Of a stretch of DNA of 64,000 bases, positions 10,260 through 21,266 are shown piece after piece. How positions within the stretch are numbered: position 1 is the stretch's first letter; each line of letters opens with the position of its first letter. The translations under genes and the position numbers were made by a program. Source of the stretch: Oegoconia quadripuncta (Eukaryota; Arthropoda; Insecta; Lepidoptera; Autostichidae); assembly GCA_949316235.1 (NCBI GenBank), contig OX438751.1, positions 24,581,885-24,645,884 of the forward strand. The letters are read 5' to 3'. Under the pieces are notes generated by a model, which saw only the letters and a program-made list of their open reading frames with translations, was not told the DNA's origin and made no database searches.

Positions 10260-10640
10260 TTTTGTCGGGTTAATTTTGTTAGACCTTATATACTTTCTTA
10301 ATAAGTTTCTGATTTATAGTATCTTTAAATTTTTTGAAAGAAAGATTTTGTATATGTAAAGGAACCTTATTAATGAATTACTGACCTTGCTGGGGCCACT
10401 TATGTGACTTGCAAGTTTATCTTTATTTCTTGTATTGACATCATGTTTATCACAATTTTTCGTAAGTGATGCAAATTTTATCAAAGCCTGATGCTCTGCA
10501 GAATGATCGATTAAAATTTTAACACAAATACATGCAATATGAAAAATGAAAAAATGAAAATGAAAAAATGTTTATTTCAGTACCTTAATAAAACAATCAA
10601 TGAGGCATCGGGAGTCTCCTTTTAAGTATAAAATACCTGT
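10260..10640 (-). repeat. LINE 3' coding tail fragments
   Basis: 10260-10490 is a minus-strand copy of the Jockey/CR1-like 3' tail (TTAATAAGTTTCTGATTTATA, GGAACCTTATT, TTGTATTGACATCATG). 10545-10640 is a separate retroelement tail starting with repeated AAAAATGAAA and containing GAGGCATCGGGAGTCTCC; similar tails lie at 22266-22350 and 47155-47222. No intact frame. Confidence 0.65.
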
Positions 10641-11149
10641 ATTGGGAGAATAATATGACATGATCGATTCTAAAGTCATCTACTTTAGTAACTATCGGCT
10701 TCTAAATCCACCAACTAAATCTCTAAATCATTGAACGAACGCATCGCAATTCATTTACGCCTGAGCGAGGACGCTCGCTATCAATTGATAATCAGGTTTG
10801 AGCAGAATAGCGTTCTAATTCGGTCAATAATTAAATTCTACATAACTGTGTATCTAACTTCTACGCGGAGAGTCCGGTCGGTCGTTTGAACATCGATTAT
10901 GAATCAATCGGGCCGATATCACTGAGCTAATTGACGTCGAGTCAGTGGGTTCCGGCTTTGCGGGGATAGAAATAGATACTAGACGCTTTAATTTTAGTCA
11001 AACTTTACAGTTCTCAAATCATATGGAAATTCTATATCTTTTTTTTGGTCACCCACCCACCAATCCTTTTTGGATACACCCGGCCCTCGCGCATTTAACA
11101 AGGTTACGGGTCCGAAAGCCCGTCAGTAGTATCCCGATCTATCATACCC
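10641..11149. other. unique stretch, nothing recognised
   Basis: No recognised repeat or gene. A 73-codon plus-strand frame extends past 11150 and overlaps the R1 remnant on the other strand. Confidence 0.45.
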
Positions 11150-11715
11150 GCCAGGTCGCCATTTAGGCAGCATACGGTTGATGTAGGCCCGCTGCCGCCG
11201 ACCCATTCTCCTGCAACTTCGCTGCCACTCCGCCGCTTCCTTCAGCGACACAACCGTGCCATAGCATTTAACAAAGTCGGAAGCGAGTGGTCGCCTCCTA
11301 TCGCCGTGCACAAGGCGGTGCGGGGTTCCGTCCAGGCTGGGCACTACTCTTGCGTGTACTGCGCCGTGTCCACAGCACACCCTCCACGATGGTGGCACGC
11401 TGTCGACGGCTGCCTTCCCGCCACCTCGTACAGGTACTTATTAAAGCATCCGTGCTCAGTAAGGATCTGTGAGAGGTGGTAGGAAGAGGTGCTTGCGGCC
11501 ATTAGTTCTCGACTAGCTCCCGGGGCCTCAAGTCACTCCGTCCACTTCCGGAGGAGTACGTCATGCACCCGCTGGGAATATAACATCCTGGAAACTCTTT
11601 TAAGATAATTGCCGCAGTCAGGCGAAAGAGTCCGTTGCTTCGTATTTTATTTGTGCAGTATGCGACACGCTCCAGCCCAACATAATCGGCAATGAAGGAA
11701 CATCGAGCAATCAAT
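11150..11715 (-). pseudogene. R1-clade LINE ORF2 C-terminus, broken
   Basis: Read on the minus strand, this region encodes pieces resembling the C-terminal region of R1-type (R1/TRAS/SART group) retrotransposon proteins. A stretch like SSYHLSQILTEHGCF is followed by a Cys-His-His zinc-knuckle-like segment (ACHH) and an Asp-Thr-Ala-Gln-(Tyr)-Thr motif preceding CPAW. Stops and frame changes interrupt it, and the last Cys of the knuckle is lost. Such elements encode an endonuclease and reverse transcriptase and end with this zinc-binding region. GC content is higher than in the surrounding sequence. Assignment is from family memory and moderate in strength. Confidence 0.6.
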
Positions 11716-13619
11716 CAAACAATTTGCAAGAATGTATAGTTTTTAAAGAAAAGGGTGTTATTGCTTAAGAAAATGTCATTGTTTCAAACTACAGGCAAGT
11801 GGATAAATTTTTGGTCACATCAAGCTTAATAGCCAAAATGTCTTAACTAATCAAAATATACCAGATAGCTATATATAAAATGATATTATTATTCTTTGTT
11901 TTTAAAATATGGACTTTAAAAAATGGACCACTTTTTTTAACCCAAATATTATGACTTCATTAGATCGCAAGGCTAAAATGTAATACCTAGCAGCTAATGC
12001 AGCTATACCCTAAAATATATTTCAGTCTGGCTTTAGAAAAAAGTATCTTGATTTTACAAAAATCCATGGTACACAAAAGCGCAAGCATACGCTTTAGTCA
12101 TGCCAAGAATTTAAAGCTAGAATTTAATTGTAGCTAAAGGCATAACCACATTACATGGAGAAAATAGAGCTGCAAGCGCTGACCTAAAATTAGCAGTGAA
12201 TTTAGACATTAGACAGTAGTTAAAAGGAATACTAAAGGATGGTAAAGAGCAGACTAACTAGCCAGATGAGATTAAAGCGAAAAGCTTTGATCTCTATAGA
12301 GATTGTTGGAATCAAACGAATACGTTTATCATCTAATAAAGTCCAAATGGATTGAAGATTTTGAGGAACTTCAAATAGTCTATACTTCAAGAGATTGAAA
12401 ACGTTACATTTTAACTTTATATTAAATTACTGCTCATTCAAAAAATTTACTCCCTAGAGCTACAAGCAAGAAACTGAAGGGTTCCCTTTTTAGGATTACA
12501 ATTTGTGATTGTGTGAGATAAAGAAGGAAAAATGTATATTTCTTATAATTTTTAACATCTACTGCAATCTCATGCTAAAAGCGTCATTGCCCCGTAAATG
12601 TAAAAACTTTAGTATCTTCGTATAAAGGATTGACATTACATTTTGTATGCCACTAGTTTTCGTAAACTATTCTATATTTTTTCTTAACTTTTCGTAAATA
12701 TATTGCAATTCTAATATTAATTTCCTTAAAATTATTCCTAAGGGATACTCTAAGGCCCCAATTTGTAAATCGCTCAATTTACAAAGTACCTGATCTGCCG
12801 AAGATTACTTAGAAGTCGGATTGCTTTGAATTGGACACTTTGATTTTCTTAAAGTCGATAAGCAAATTTAATAAACTTAACAAAAGTTAATTTACGACTT
12901 CATCGAGCGTTGTTTTATACTCAAATTGTATGGTCTTGCACAAACTGTATAGCTATATTTAGATCGTTCATTCAGTTTCATTCTCACACGTAAGGGTTCT
13001 TACGTAACACATCTTGAAAACAATTTCCCTAAACTATCCTGGTCACGGCACCGACTATCGCAGATTAATTGCCTAGTTCGCAGGTGGCCGGCCCGGTACG
13101 TAAACAATTGGCCGATTGCCTCGCGTATTGGATCGGACTCCCAGATTACTTGCACTATACGTCATGTGTCATTGTATGAATGTATCAGGCTTTGGAAATT
13201 CATCGAGAATGCGTAGCTAAACCTTCGATATTCAAATGATATATGACAGATGAGGTCAAATGGGCAATGATAGAACACAGACAGGGTTATATTTTATGAA
13301 TGAATGAACTCGTGGTGCAGAGGCATTTGCAATTCTTTTTCGATTAACGCAGTTAAGCAACGTCTGGCCTTGTATTGATGGCCACAAGTTTAGATTTTAA
13401 TTCGAGTGTTTTAGTATTTTGGAGGCCACGTTAAGCAGTCGGTTCCGGTTGTTTTTAGATGAAAGCAGTCATTAAATCAAGTCGGTGGCTTACAAGGCTG
13501 GTTTAAATCACTATCTGGGTGGTCAATAGTCTGACTAAATCCATCAATTCGGGTCACTGGTGGATTTTGGCTCATACTCTCTCCTAATAAGAGTAGGCTA
13601 TGCCCCAATAGTGGTGACG
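11716..13619. other. long AT-rich unique stretch
   Basis: About 1.9 kb without a gene. The only recognised item is a minus-strand LINE 3' tail fragment at 12427-12515 (GCTCATTCAAAAAATTTACT and AAGCAAGAAACTGAAGGGTT). The segment 11900-12420 has the look of a decayed coding repeat, but I could not assign it. Confidence 0.45.
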
Positions 13620-13772
13620 GGTTTTTTTTATGCATAACGGGTTGGTACTTAACCTCAATCACACCTGATGTTAAGTGAAGATGAGGTCGAAGGTGGAAGC
13701 GTACTGACCAGGAAACCCCAACATATTTGGGGGAGTGGCTATCTTATCTTTGACAACGGGAACACAGCAACG
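13620..13772 (-). repeat. SINE-A, 5'-truncated copy
   Basis: Minus-strand 3' portion from the poly(A) (TTTTTTTTATGCATAACGGG) to the body motif around CTATCTTATCTTTGACAACG. The head is missing. Confidence 0.85.
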
Positions 13773-14384
13773 GGTAAAGGTGATAAATATCGTTATTTTT
13801 AAATTTGAAAGAAAATGTTCCTGTATTTAACCAAAAAAATAAACTCCAATATTACAAAATGTATAACATTCAGTTTTGCTCTGTAGATTAAGTAGATTAA
13901 GTAGATTAAGGGAATATGCGATTTTCATCTTCAAGCTTTAATCTTTGAAAGGTGCCGAAGTAAAACGTTCACAGCCGAGGATTAACGTGCCGAGTAGGAA
14001 AGTAAATCCGATTAGGCGTAACTCTCAGATTTTGTCAGGTTATTGTCAATAATTCAGTGATTACAGCTTATTCGTAATTCTCGGTTTTATTTTCTTTTTT
14101 CTCCTCCGCGATCGCAGGCGATCACGTATGCGCGATAAATCTTGAGTGCTGAACAGTTCGCTGCAAAAGTGTTAGGTTATTTCTATAGGCCACAAAAAAT
14201 GTGGATTCCGCTCGGCTTAATTGTGAGTCACCAGTTGTTTATTGTTTGAGATTTGAGCGATACTATATAAAATGGATATTTCCCGCATTATTAAAAGGTA
14301 CGCGGTACCTATGTATTTCCACTGCATCAAATATGCAACAAACTTAAAATAAACATATTTTACCGGTTACTGTTTTGCGAATAC
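13773..14384. other. unique stretch with a tiny tandem repeat
   Basis: Contains three tandem copies of a GTAGATTAA unit near 13886-13911. Otherwise nothing recognised. Confidence 0.45.
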
Positions 14385-14540
14385 GCGTACGTATGTATGT
14401 AGATTTCCATGTTATTTACGGTAGCGTAAACGGCTTGAACGGTTTTAAGTGCACGGTGTCCTCAGATTCGTCTTGGCCCCCAGAGTGTAATAGGATACAT
14501 TTTATGTTAAAAAATCCGGAATGAAAATATTCTATCGATA
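14385..14540 (+). repeat. repeat F copy
   Basis: Matches repeat F over GTAGATTTCCATGTTA, GTGTCCTCAGATTCGTCTTG and AATAGGATACATTTTATG. Diverged copy, no coding capacity. Confidence 0.55.
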
Positions 14541-14967
14541 TGTTTGGTCATAAGAAACAATTGATTAATTCTGAAGATTTTGGACCTTCAAAGTTGGCAT
14601 GGATTGTATATCGATAATATTTAGGTATTATTTATAATTAGCTTTTCGGTTTCTCCAGTGCAGGTCAGAACGATTTTTTTGACTTAATAGTTGTGGTTAC
14701 GACTGTACTCTCTGCATTGTCCAATTGTCACGTGCTCGCTCCAATGGATGGTATAATACTACGAATTATTTCGTATTCCCTTTCTTTTTTATGTTACACT
14801 CTGTATTGCCGAATGTATGCTCGTTGTGGTACTGAAATATTGGTGTATGGGTCGCGATACTGCGGAATTCGCCATTTCTCTCGCTAAATGCGATTCTGAC
14901 TTCTATTACTACCCAAAAAAATTTTGGAAAACCCCCGAAGAATCAAATTATTATATCATCCAGAGAG
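14541..14967. other. unique stretch, nothing recognised
   Basis: Overlapping plus-strand frames of 64 and 114 codons pass through here; the second runs into a known repeat, so neither is likely to be a gene. Confidence 0.45.
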
Positions 14968-15172
14968 ACCATACCAACTTTCATCATCATCGTCAAGCCG
15001 TAAACTCCCCACTGCAGGGATATAGGCCTTCCCTCGTATATGAGGGAGTATGGGTCATAGTCCACCACGCTGACCCAATGCGGGTTGGGGACTTCACATG
15101 CTTTAAATTTTTATTTCTCAGGCATGCAGGTTTCCTCACGATGTTTTCCTTCACCGTTTAAGAGCAGTCGGA
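14968..15172 (+). repeat. dispersed retroelement-associated repeat
   Basis: Contains TTCATCATCATCGTCAAGCC, GATATAGGCCTTCCCTCG and the 3' motif GGCATGCAGGTTTCCTCACG followed by ATGTTTTCCTTCACCG. That last motif recurs at 46935-46995. The type is widespread in Lepidoptera to my knowledge; element class uncertain. Confidence 0.6.
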
Positions 15173-15269
15173 TAAAGCATATATCAACGTTGAATATGAA
15201 CACAGAAGTTATATATAAAATATAAACTGCAACAGCCGGCTTTAAAGCAAGCTAATTCCCAGCGTATTC

Positions 15270-15480
15270 ATAAAAATGGCGAGCATGCGCAATGACGTCA
15301 GCTTTCCTAAAATCTTAATCACAGCTGAGTCAGCTTGTGCACCGCTCATAACTCCGACAAGCTGCTTGCTCAGTACAAGCTGGCTGTCGTCCAATGCGCT
15401 GCTGCTTAATAAGCTGTGCGATCACCTCGCATATTTAGCTGTAGGGGGCTTTCACACGTTCTGACTGGGCTAGATGCCAT
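15270..15480. other. GC-richer segment with CRE-like site
   Basis: A short region with GCATGCGCA (NRF-1-like) followed at once by TGACGTCA (CRE consensus, 15293-15300), and a 62-codon plus-strand frame that I do not regard as a proven gene. It could be a promoter, but no transcript is evident. Confidence 0.25.
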
Positions 15481-15734
15481 CCGTACATTCCACTGCTGTT
15501 TTTTCAATGATAAATAATAAATAAATAACATTTTTATTTCTTATTTTTAATTTATTAGAAGACCAACATTTTTTTATATACCATTATTGAACAAAGATAG
15601 ATAAATCTGAACATCAGCCAATTATAGGTTTCCCTATATTCTTAGCACATAATAAATAGAATAGTTGAGAGGAATATTATACACAGTAAAAAAGAAAAAA
15701 ATAATCTTCCTGCAGCAGTATTCCCGAACGAGTA

Positions 15735-15895
15735 CGACATTGGAACCTTCAAGAAACGAGCCTACACCTTCCTCAAAGGCCGGCAACGCATCTGTGACCC
15801 TTTTGGTGTTGCGGGTGTTCGTGGGCGGCGGTGATTGCTTTCCATCCGGTGACCCGCATGCCCGTTTGCCGCCCTCTCAAATAAAAAAAAAACAA
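15735..15895 (+). repeat. repeat D, poly(A)-tailed retroelement end
   Basis: Holds GGCCGGCAACGCATCTGTGA, CCTTTTGGTGTTGCGGGTG and GGTGACCCGCATGCCCGTTT, ending CTCTCAAATAAAAAAAAAAC. Other copies lie at 30376-30515, 35697-35757 and, inverted, 51067-51255. The A-tail and 5' truncation indicate a LINE-mobilised element. A 102-codon frame through it is incidental. Confidence 0.75.
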
Positions 15896-16559
15896 TTTCA
15901 AATTTTGGACTCATTTGATTTCAATATTATTATAATGTCTGTTCGTGTGTGTGTGTGTCATAGGACATGGTGAAATGAATAATAGTAAATACTTTGTTTG
16001 TATATATACAAAAAATATAGTCTATAAATAAAATTAAGCATTAAGTCATCAAAAAATCAAAATCATCAAAAAAAACGAAGAATAAAAAGAATAAAATTTC
16101 TTAATTTTCGGTTCCGTACCTAGGTAAAATTTACATTTGAAAATTCTCAACTTTTGAAGTTATAATACTTTATCCAAGAAGAAGGGGACTTAAGACTATT
16201 ACTCCCACTGTTAAGTACTGCGACCTTTGCAGAACTAATTCCTATTTTATCCTAGTTTATCCCCTAGGCCAGAGGCCTGCGTGTACCGTCCCACGAGGCG
16301 AAGAGTTTGACGTCATCTGGAATGACATGAGGTCCCCCTAGAGTACTACTTCTCGTATGGTTGAGTGCATAAAAGGAAGTGTATATTAGTTTCCTCCCCC
16401 TCACTACAGAATATACAGATTACAGTGCTGCTAAAGCAAATCGGGTACATCTGCTTGTTCAATCTGCAATGTCCAATTAAAGTCTTTACCAGAGTTCCAA
16501 GCATGAAGGCCTCCATAGCAAAGCCCAGCGACTACGATATAAGACTTGACTTTACGATT
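15896..16559. other. AT-rich stretch, nothing recognised
   Basis: A short (GT)n run lies at 15940-15958. A 141-codon plus-strand frame at 16365-16790 overlaps the Helitron-like element and lacks any domain, so I do not call it a gene. Confidence 0.45.
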
Positions 16560-16574
16560 AATCTTTTTATCACT

Positions 16575-16797
16575 CTACTAGCTTCGCCGGCGTGGAATAA
16601 CTTTATCGCGGAAATTTGTTTATCCCGCGGGAAGTACGCACTTTCAAAAATATCCTATGTTTTAATCCATAGTATGTTCTGCCTATATACCAAATTTCAT
16701 CCAAATCTGTTCATCCGTTTCACCATGATTGAGCAACATTTACAGTTTATTTGTAAACAAACATCCAAACTTTCGCATTTATTATATTAGTTAGATT
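16575..16797 (-). mobile_element. short Helitron-like element
   Basis: Read on the minus strand it begins TCTAACTAATATAATAAATG and ends ...GCTAG followed by T, the TC...CTAG with A^T insertion pattern expected of non-autonomous Helitrons. The body has GTTGCTCAATCATGG and AAATTTGGTATATAGGCAGA. Five other copies are in this window. No protein is encoded. Confidence 0.7.
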
Positions 16798-17392
16798 TTC
16801 GTCAAATTACGTCAAAATTGTAAATGAAAACCGGTCGTCATAGAACCAACTTGAAAATTATGAAAACCCTTCAGGGACTATGAAAATGTCGTCTCCAAAA
16901 AACAATCCGTGTTAATAGCTTCGAAACAGCTGGACGTGTTTACAATCATCGCGAATACTAGCTTTCGAAAATACAATTTTTCAGATACACGGACGGTTGG
17001 GAGTTAAAAATACTACGTCATGAATATATATCAGTCTATTTTTGAGTCAGATAATACAGTATGTCCCGACCTTAGTTCGTGGCTCGTGCCTCACTCAGCA
17101 TACTCACATTTCTGCCCACTGAGTAGCTTACACTGCATGCAGCCACTCGGTCGTAGTTAACCATTATGCCACGGTTTATGATACGCCCCTTTGTATACTC
17201 GAGTTTAATATATTTGGAACTTAAGGTACTCATTCACTGAAGCTATGTACGGAGCGTGGGTATTTGCAGATTGTCAATAGTATGTCCACTGATTTCGTGT
17301 AGGCATTTTCATAACAATCGGACATTACGCATTCATGACGCATTACGTAGCTTAAAATGCTTATATTCGGCGCGGATTTCAAGAAATCACTT
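16798..17392. other. unique stretch, nothing recognised
   Basis: No coding signal, RNA gene or repeat family recognised. Confidence 0.45.
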
Positions 17393-17698
17393 AACCGCCT
17401 CTGTGGCTCAATGTAAACAACTTTGCAGAACTGCAGAACTGAGGCGCTTCGCTAACTTATCGATGTGTGGACCCCACTGCAGTCCTTTATCAACACCTTT
17501 AGCACCATCTTATCTAAATCTGCAGCCAAGCAGCAATGTTAACAGCATTATTGTGTTCCGGTTGTGAGAGATAAGATAGCCAGTCCTCCAAATGTGTTGG
17601 GGTTTACGGGTCAGTACGCTTCCACTTTCGACCTCATCTTCACTTAACACCAGGTGTGATTGAGGTCAAGAACCAATCCGTTGTGCATAAAAAAAAAT
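17393..17698 (+). repeat. SINE-A with its middle replaced
   Basis: The box-A head (ACCGCCTCTGTGGCTCAATG) and the 3' half from ACCATCTTATCTAAATCTGC to the poly(A) are SINE-A. The interval 17423-17504 is not SINE-A: it lacks box B and instead reads CAGAACTGCAGAACTGAGGC and onward. This is a chimaeric or gene-converted copy. Confidence 0.8.
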
Positions 17699-18057
17699 CC
17701 TTACGCTCTCCGATACCGAAACGTAGTGAACGCAGCTTTAAGGATTATAGAATTTTTCGGTGAAAGAAAGAGACTATAATAAATTTTGTGTAACAAGGAG
17801 TAAGTACGTTTTAAAACCTTAAAGAGTTTTTCTTTTCAGCCATAAATTTAGATTAATGTTAATATAAAATGAAAAAGTGGTCAGTGGATGGAAATTACAT
17901 TCAAAAGGATAGTGACCAGTTTTCGTACAGATAGTAATCGACCACATGTAATAAATGAAGCGATATCTTCGGTAATTTATTAAAAAAAATAAAGTAGGTA
18001 GATTATAGTTTCATCATCATACACATGGCTTCCATTTTTCACTTTTTAATAGTTCAG
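17699..18057. other. unique stretch, nothing recognised
   Basis: AT-rich, with no gene or repeat recognised. Confidence 0.45.
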
Positions 18058-18333
18058 TGCCAATTCCCAGCGGGGTACATATTTAGTACTCGGTTTGGTT
18101 GGTGGTAGGGCATATTAAATGTCCGCCTGGCTAGCTACCACCATCTTATCTAAATCTGCCGCCAAACTGCAATGTTAATAGCATTGTTGTGTGTTGTGTC
18201 AGAGATAAGATAGCCAGTCCCCCAAATAAGATGGGGTTTCCGGGTCAGTACGCTGCCACCTTCGGCCTCATCTTCACTTAACATTATGTGTGATTGAGGT
18301 CAAGTACTAACCCGTTGTGGATGAAAAAAAAAA
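18058..18333 (+). repeat. SINE-A truncated at box B
   Basis: Starts within the box B region (CAATTCCCAGCGGGGTACAT) and continues to the poly(A). A small deletion is seen at GTTGTGTGTTGTGTCAG. Confidence 0.86.
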
Positions 18334-18529
18334 ACTTCCAGTTCTCGCTGCAACAGCTTAGCTGGATATTAGGGGTATATCAGCTCGACCTGATGATCTT
18401 CGATTTCCCATATTTATGATAATCACACCGAAACTTCTCTCCATTTTTTTCATACAAACTGCACCTACCTACTCGTAGTTCCCTATGCATAAACTACACA
18501 ATTTTCTAAATATGTAATGATATTCTGTT

Positions 18530-18660
18530 GTTTTTTTTATGCACCACGCCAACCCTTTGTGCGGGTTGTAACTTAACCTCAATCACACCTGATGTTAAGT
18601 GAAGATGAGGTCGAAAATGGAAGCGTATTGACCCGGAAACCCCAACACATTTGGGTTTTA
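18530..18660 (-). repeat. SINE-A 3' fragment
   Basis: Minus-strand tail from TTTTTTTTATGCACCACG to CCCCAACACATTTGGG. It has a small internal duplication at the CAACCC/GTTGTAACTT region. Confidence 0.82.
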
Positions 18661-18827
18661 TTACAATATTTATAGCATTTTATTAAATTTATCATACTTT
18701 CGATATTTAATTATTTTTGAATTGAAAGTACTCGATTTAGTTGATGGTAGGGATATTTAACACAGTGGGTATATTTGTCCGGATTATCTCTGCGATTTCA
18801 GTGCAGTTTCCTTTATATTTAAGACTA

Positions 18828-19095
18828 GCTGTTACCCGCGACTTCGTCCATTGTAGAATTCGTTCTATTACCAAATGCGTCACTCTATGACTCAAATCAA
18901 CCCCACTAATAATACCTATCTTACAGGAATCAGTCACTTATCCGGGATAATAAATAGCCTATATGTAAAGCCAGATTCTAATCTATCTGCCTACTAAATT
19001 TCAACCAAATCTGTCCAGCCGTTCAGGCGCGAAAGGTAACAAACATACACACACACACGAACTTTCATATTTTTTACTATTAGTTGGGATTGCGT
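18828..19095 (-). mobile_element. short Helitron-like element
   Basis: On the minus strand it starts TCCCAACTAATAGTAAAAAA and ends ...AACAGCTAG|T, with a preceding A at the 5' flank, fitting the Helitron A^T rule. The body contains ACCTTTCGCGCCTGAACGG. It is the cleanest TC...CTAG copy here together with 49661-49822. Confidence 0.72.
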
Positions 19096-19194
19096 TTAAA
19101 TTAGGGCAAATGTTCAAATCCACATAATGTGATGCTCCTAAATTCATTTTTAGAAAATCTTTATCTAAAATTTCAATATATGTCATTATACATA

Positions 19195-19392
19195 TGTCCG
19201 CCCGTATTTATGTTATTGTATCTTATCTAAGACTGCAGCCAACAAGTACATAACATTGTTATGTATCGACTGTTTGAGATACGGTAGCCAGTTACCCAAA
19301 TAAATTACAGGTTCCAATCCCATATTCTATCTCATTTTCACTTAAAACCAGTTGTGATTAAAGCCACATGCTAACCCGTAATAAAAAATATG
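19195..19392 (+). repeat. SINE-A, very diverged copy
   Basis: Follows the SINE-A body order (TCTTATCTAAGACTGCAGCC, AACATTGTTATGT, GAGATACGGTAGCCAGTTAC, TCTCATTTTCACTTAAAACC), but with many substitutions and the head missing. An old relic showing that the family has been active over a long time. Confidence 0.65.
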
Positions 19393-19395
19393 CAA

Positions 19396-19762
19396 ACACG
19401 ACGTACACTCAGCGCAATATACATTAACATGTACAAGTAACTAGAATGTTAAAGGCACAGATGTTCACAGCCGCTCCAGAACACATCTTCCTGCAATTAC
19501 ATGATAAAAAGTACAACACAGACACACATTTCGTTATTTTTTAGAGAACACGTGTAGTGTTATTTTACGTTTGTTTTTCTTGCGTGTTTCTCGTGCAAAG
19601 TTCGTGCTCGACTGAATGTAAGGGAGTATTACAGTTTGTTTTAAAAATACTGAACAAAGGACTTAACTGAGAGGAAATAAAACTTACTCCGTTCCACACG
19701 GGCCCTATTCGAAGTGAAAATTATAGTTTAGTATGACATTTGACGTCTAGTGTATCCTGATG
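19396..19762. other. unique stretch, nothing recognised
   Basis: No gene or repeat recognised. Confidence 0.45.
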
Positions 19763-19807
19763 TTGTTACCCGACAGCCCTAGGAAAGAGGATAACGTTTT
19801 TCGAGTA

Positions 19808-20060
19808 TATTTATTTTTATGCACAACGGGTTGGTACTTGATCTCAATCACACCTTGTTAAGTTAAGATGATGTCGAAGGTGGAAGCATACTGACCCAGA
19901 AACCCCATCTTATATGGGGGGCTGGCTATCTTATCTCTGACCACCGGAATACAACAATGCTATTAACATTGCTGCTTGGCGGCAGATTTAGATAAGATGG
20001 TGGTAGCTAGCCAGGCGGACATTTAAAATGCCCTACCACTAACCAAGTACTTAAACATGT
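19808..20060 (-). repeat. SINE-A, first of a tandem pair
   Basis: The minus-strand body runs from the poly(A)-side ATGCACAACGGGTTGG to AAGTACTTAAACATGT. It is missing the tRNA head and abuts the second copy directly. Confidence 0.85.
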
Positions 20061-20363
20061 GGGGTACTTGACCTCAATCACACCTGATGTTAAGTGAAGA
20101 TGAGGCTGAAGGTGGTAGCATACTGACCCGGAAACCCCATCTTATTTGGGGGGCTGGCTATCTTATCTCTGACCACCGGAATACAACAATGCTATTAACA
20201 TTGCTGCTTGGCGGCAGATTTAGATAAGATGGTGGTAGCTAGCCAGGCGGACATTTAAAATGCCCTACCATTAACCAAGTACTTAAACATGTACCCTGGG
20301 GATCGAACCCGCGACCTCCGAATCGTAAACCCAATGTTGTTTATATTGAGCCACGGAGGCGGT
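20061..20363 (-). repeat. SINE-A, second of a tandem pair
   Basis: The minus-strand copy is complete through box B (read GGGTTCGATCCCC) and the head (CCGCCTCCGTGGCTCAATAT), but it lacks its own poly(A) and starts at GGGGTACTTGACCTC. The bodies of the two copies are nearly identical, which suggests unequal exchange or a dimeric source rather than two independent insertions. Confidence 0.86.
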
Positions 20364-20580
20364 ATGTAGGTATGTATGTATATCCGTTCCTTTGGTGCAT
20401 CCTGTCGCCTAGGTGTATGGTGTCGTTAGATTTGTCTTGATACCTGGATTTTATGGTAAAAAAATCCAATATGGCGCCCGTAAAATACAAAAGCTGTCGG
20501 TTTTTTTCCTTTTTAATTACTTAAATAGTTATTTATAGAATGTTTTAAAATATTTTTTGTTCAATTGTGTTGAAACATAT

Positions 20581-20602
20581 TGTGTGTGTGTGTGTGTGTG
20601 TG
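20581..20602. repeat. (GT)n microsatellite
   Basis: About eleven GT units. Confidence 0.9.
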
Positions 20603-20621
20603 ACTGGAGTTACAAACACAC

Positions 20622-21115
20622 AACGTCAAAGTCAAAGTCAAAAATGCTTTATTTTGTAGGTACACAGAGTACACTTAAAATAGTCAATTTTACGTAGTAA
20701 ATTTTTTAAGCTACTGCTTGTTCAAAATGCAATTTTCCCCTGAGAAGAACAAGCAAGAAACTCGAAGGGTTGCTCTTTTAAAGTCAGGCTTTGATTTTAC
20801 ATAAAGGTTTTTATATTACGAAAAGGTCTTTATATTTAATTATTAATTGTGCCTGGCATGCGAACGATCTGATTATGTCCAGGAATGATTATCATCTATA
20901 AATAGTCTGATATTTTATAATATGCTTTGTTAATAAGTTTCTGTTTTATAGTATCTTTTAATTTATTGAGTGGAAAATTTTTGTATATCAACTGGAACCT
21001 TATTGAAAAAGCGTATAACATAACCATTTGAATGAATTACTGACTTTATGCGGAGGCGACTTATGTGACTTGCAAGTTTATCTTTATTTCTTGTATTGAC
21101 ATCATATGTAAGAGA
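20622..21115 (-). repeat. Jockey/CR1-type LINE 3' end
   Basis: One of the longer 3' ends. On the minus strand it carries the last part of the RT frame (encoding a Phe-Asn-Lys-Val-Pro type segment near 20990-21020, then an ISDYL-like segment), a GAGTTTCTTGCTTG element, and the terminal AATAAAGCATTTTTGACTTT with repeated TTTGAC. 5'-truncated and frameshifted. Confidence 0.75.
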
Positions 21116-21235
21116 CAAACCCTCTGAGTTTCTCGCTAGCTCTTCTCAGTAGTGGTCGCGTTCCGAGCTAGTGGTAGTTTAAAAAACAAATGACGTTCAT
21201 AAGTGCATATTGTATTGCCTACATGAATAAATGAT

Positions 21236-21266
21236 TTTCATTTCATTTCATTTCATTTCATTTCAT
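21236..21266. repeat. (TTTCA)n microsatellite
   Basis: Five to six units following an AATAAATGA sequence, so it is probably the tail of a retroelement inserted on the plus strand. Confidence 0.8.

Larger units (their letters stand above)
19763..20530 (+). repeat. repeat F split by two SINE-A copies
   Basis: The start of repeat F lies at 19763-19807 (GTTACCCGACAGCCCTAGGA) and its continuation at 20364-20530 (TGTCGTTAGATTTGTCTTGA, AATCCAATATGGCGCCCG). The interval is filled by two head-to-tail SINE-A copies, so repeat F is older than both. Confidence 0.65.

Noticed and set aside
16365..16790. 141-codon plus-strand gene
   Set aside because: Its second half is a Helitron-like repeat found elsewhere; no recognised domain.
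20581..21266. CRISPR-like array from repeated short words
   Set aside because: Repeats are simple GT and TTTCA microsatellites and LINE tails; there are no spacer-repeat units and the genome is eukaryotic.
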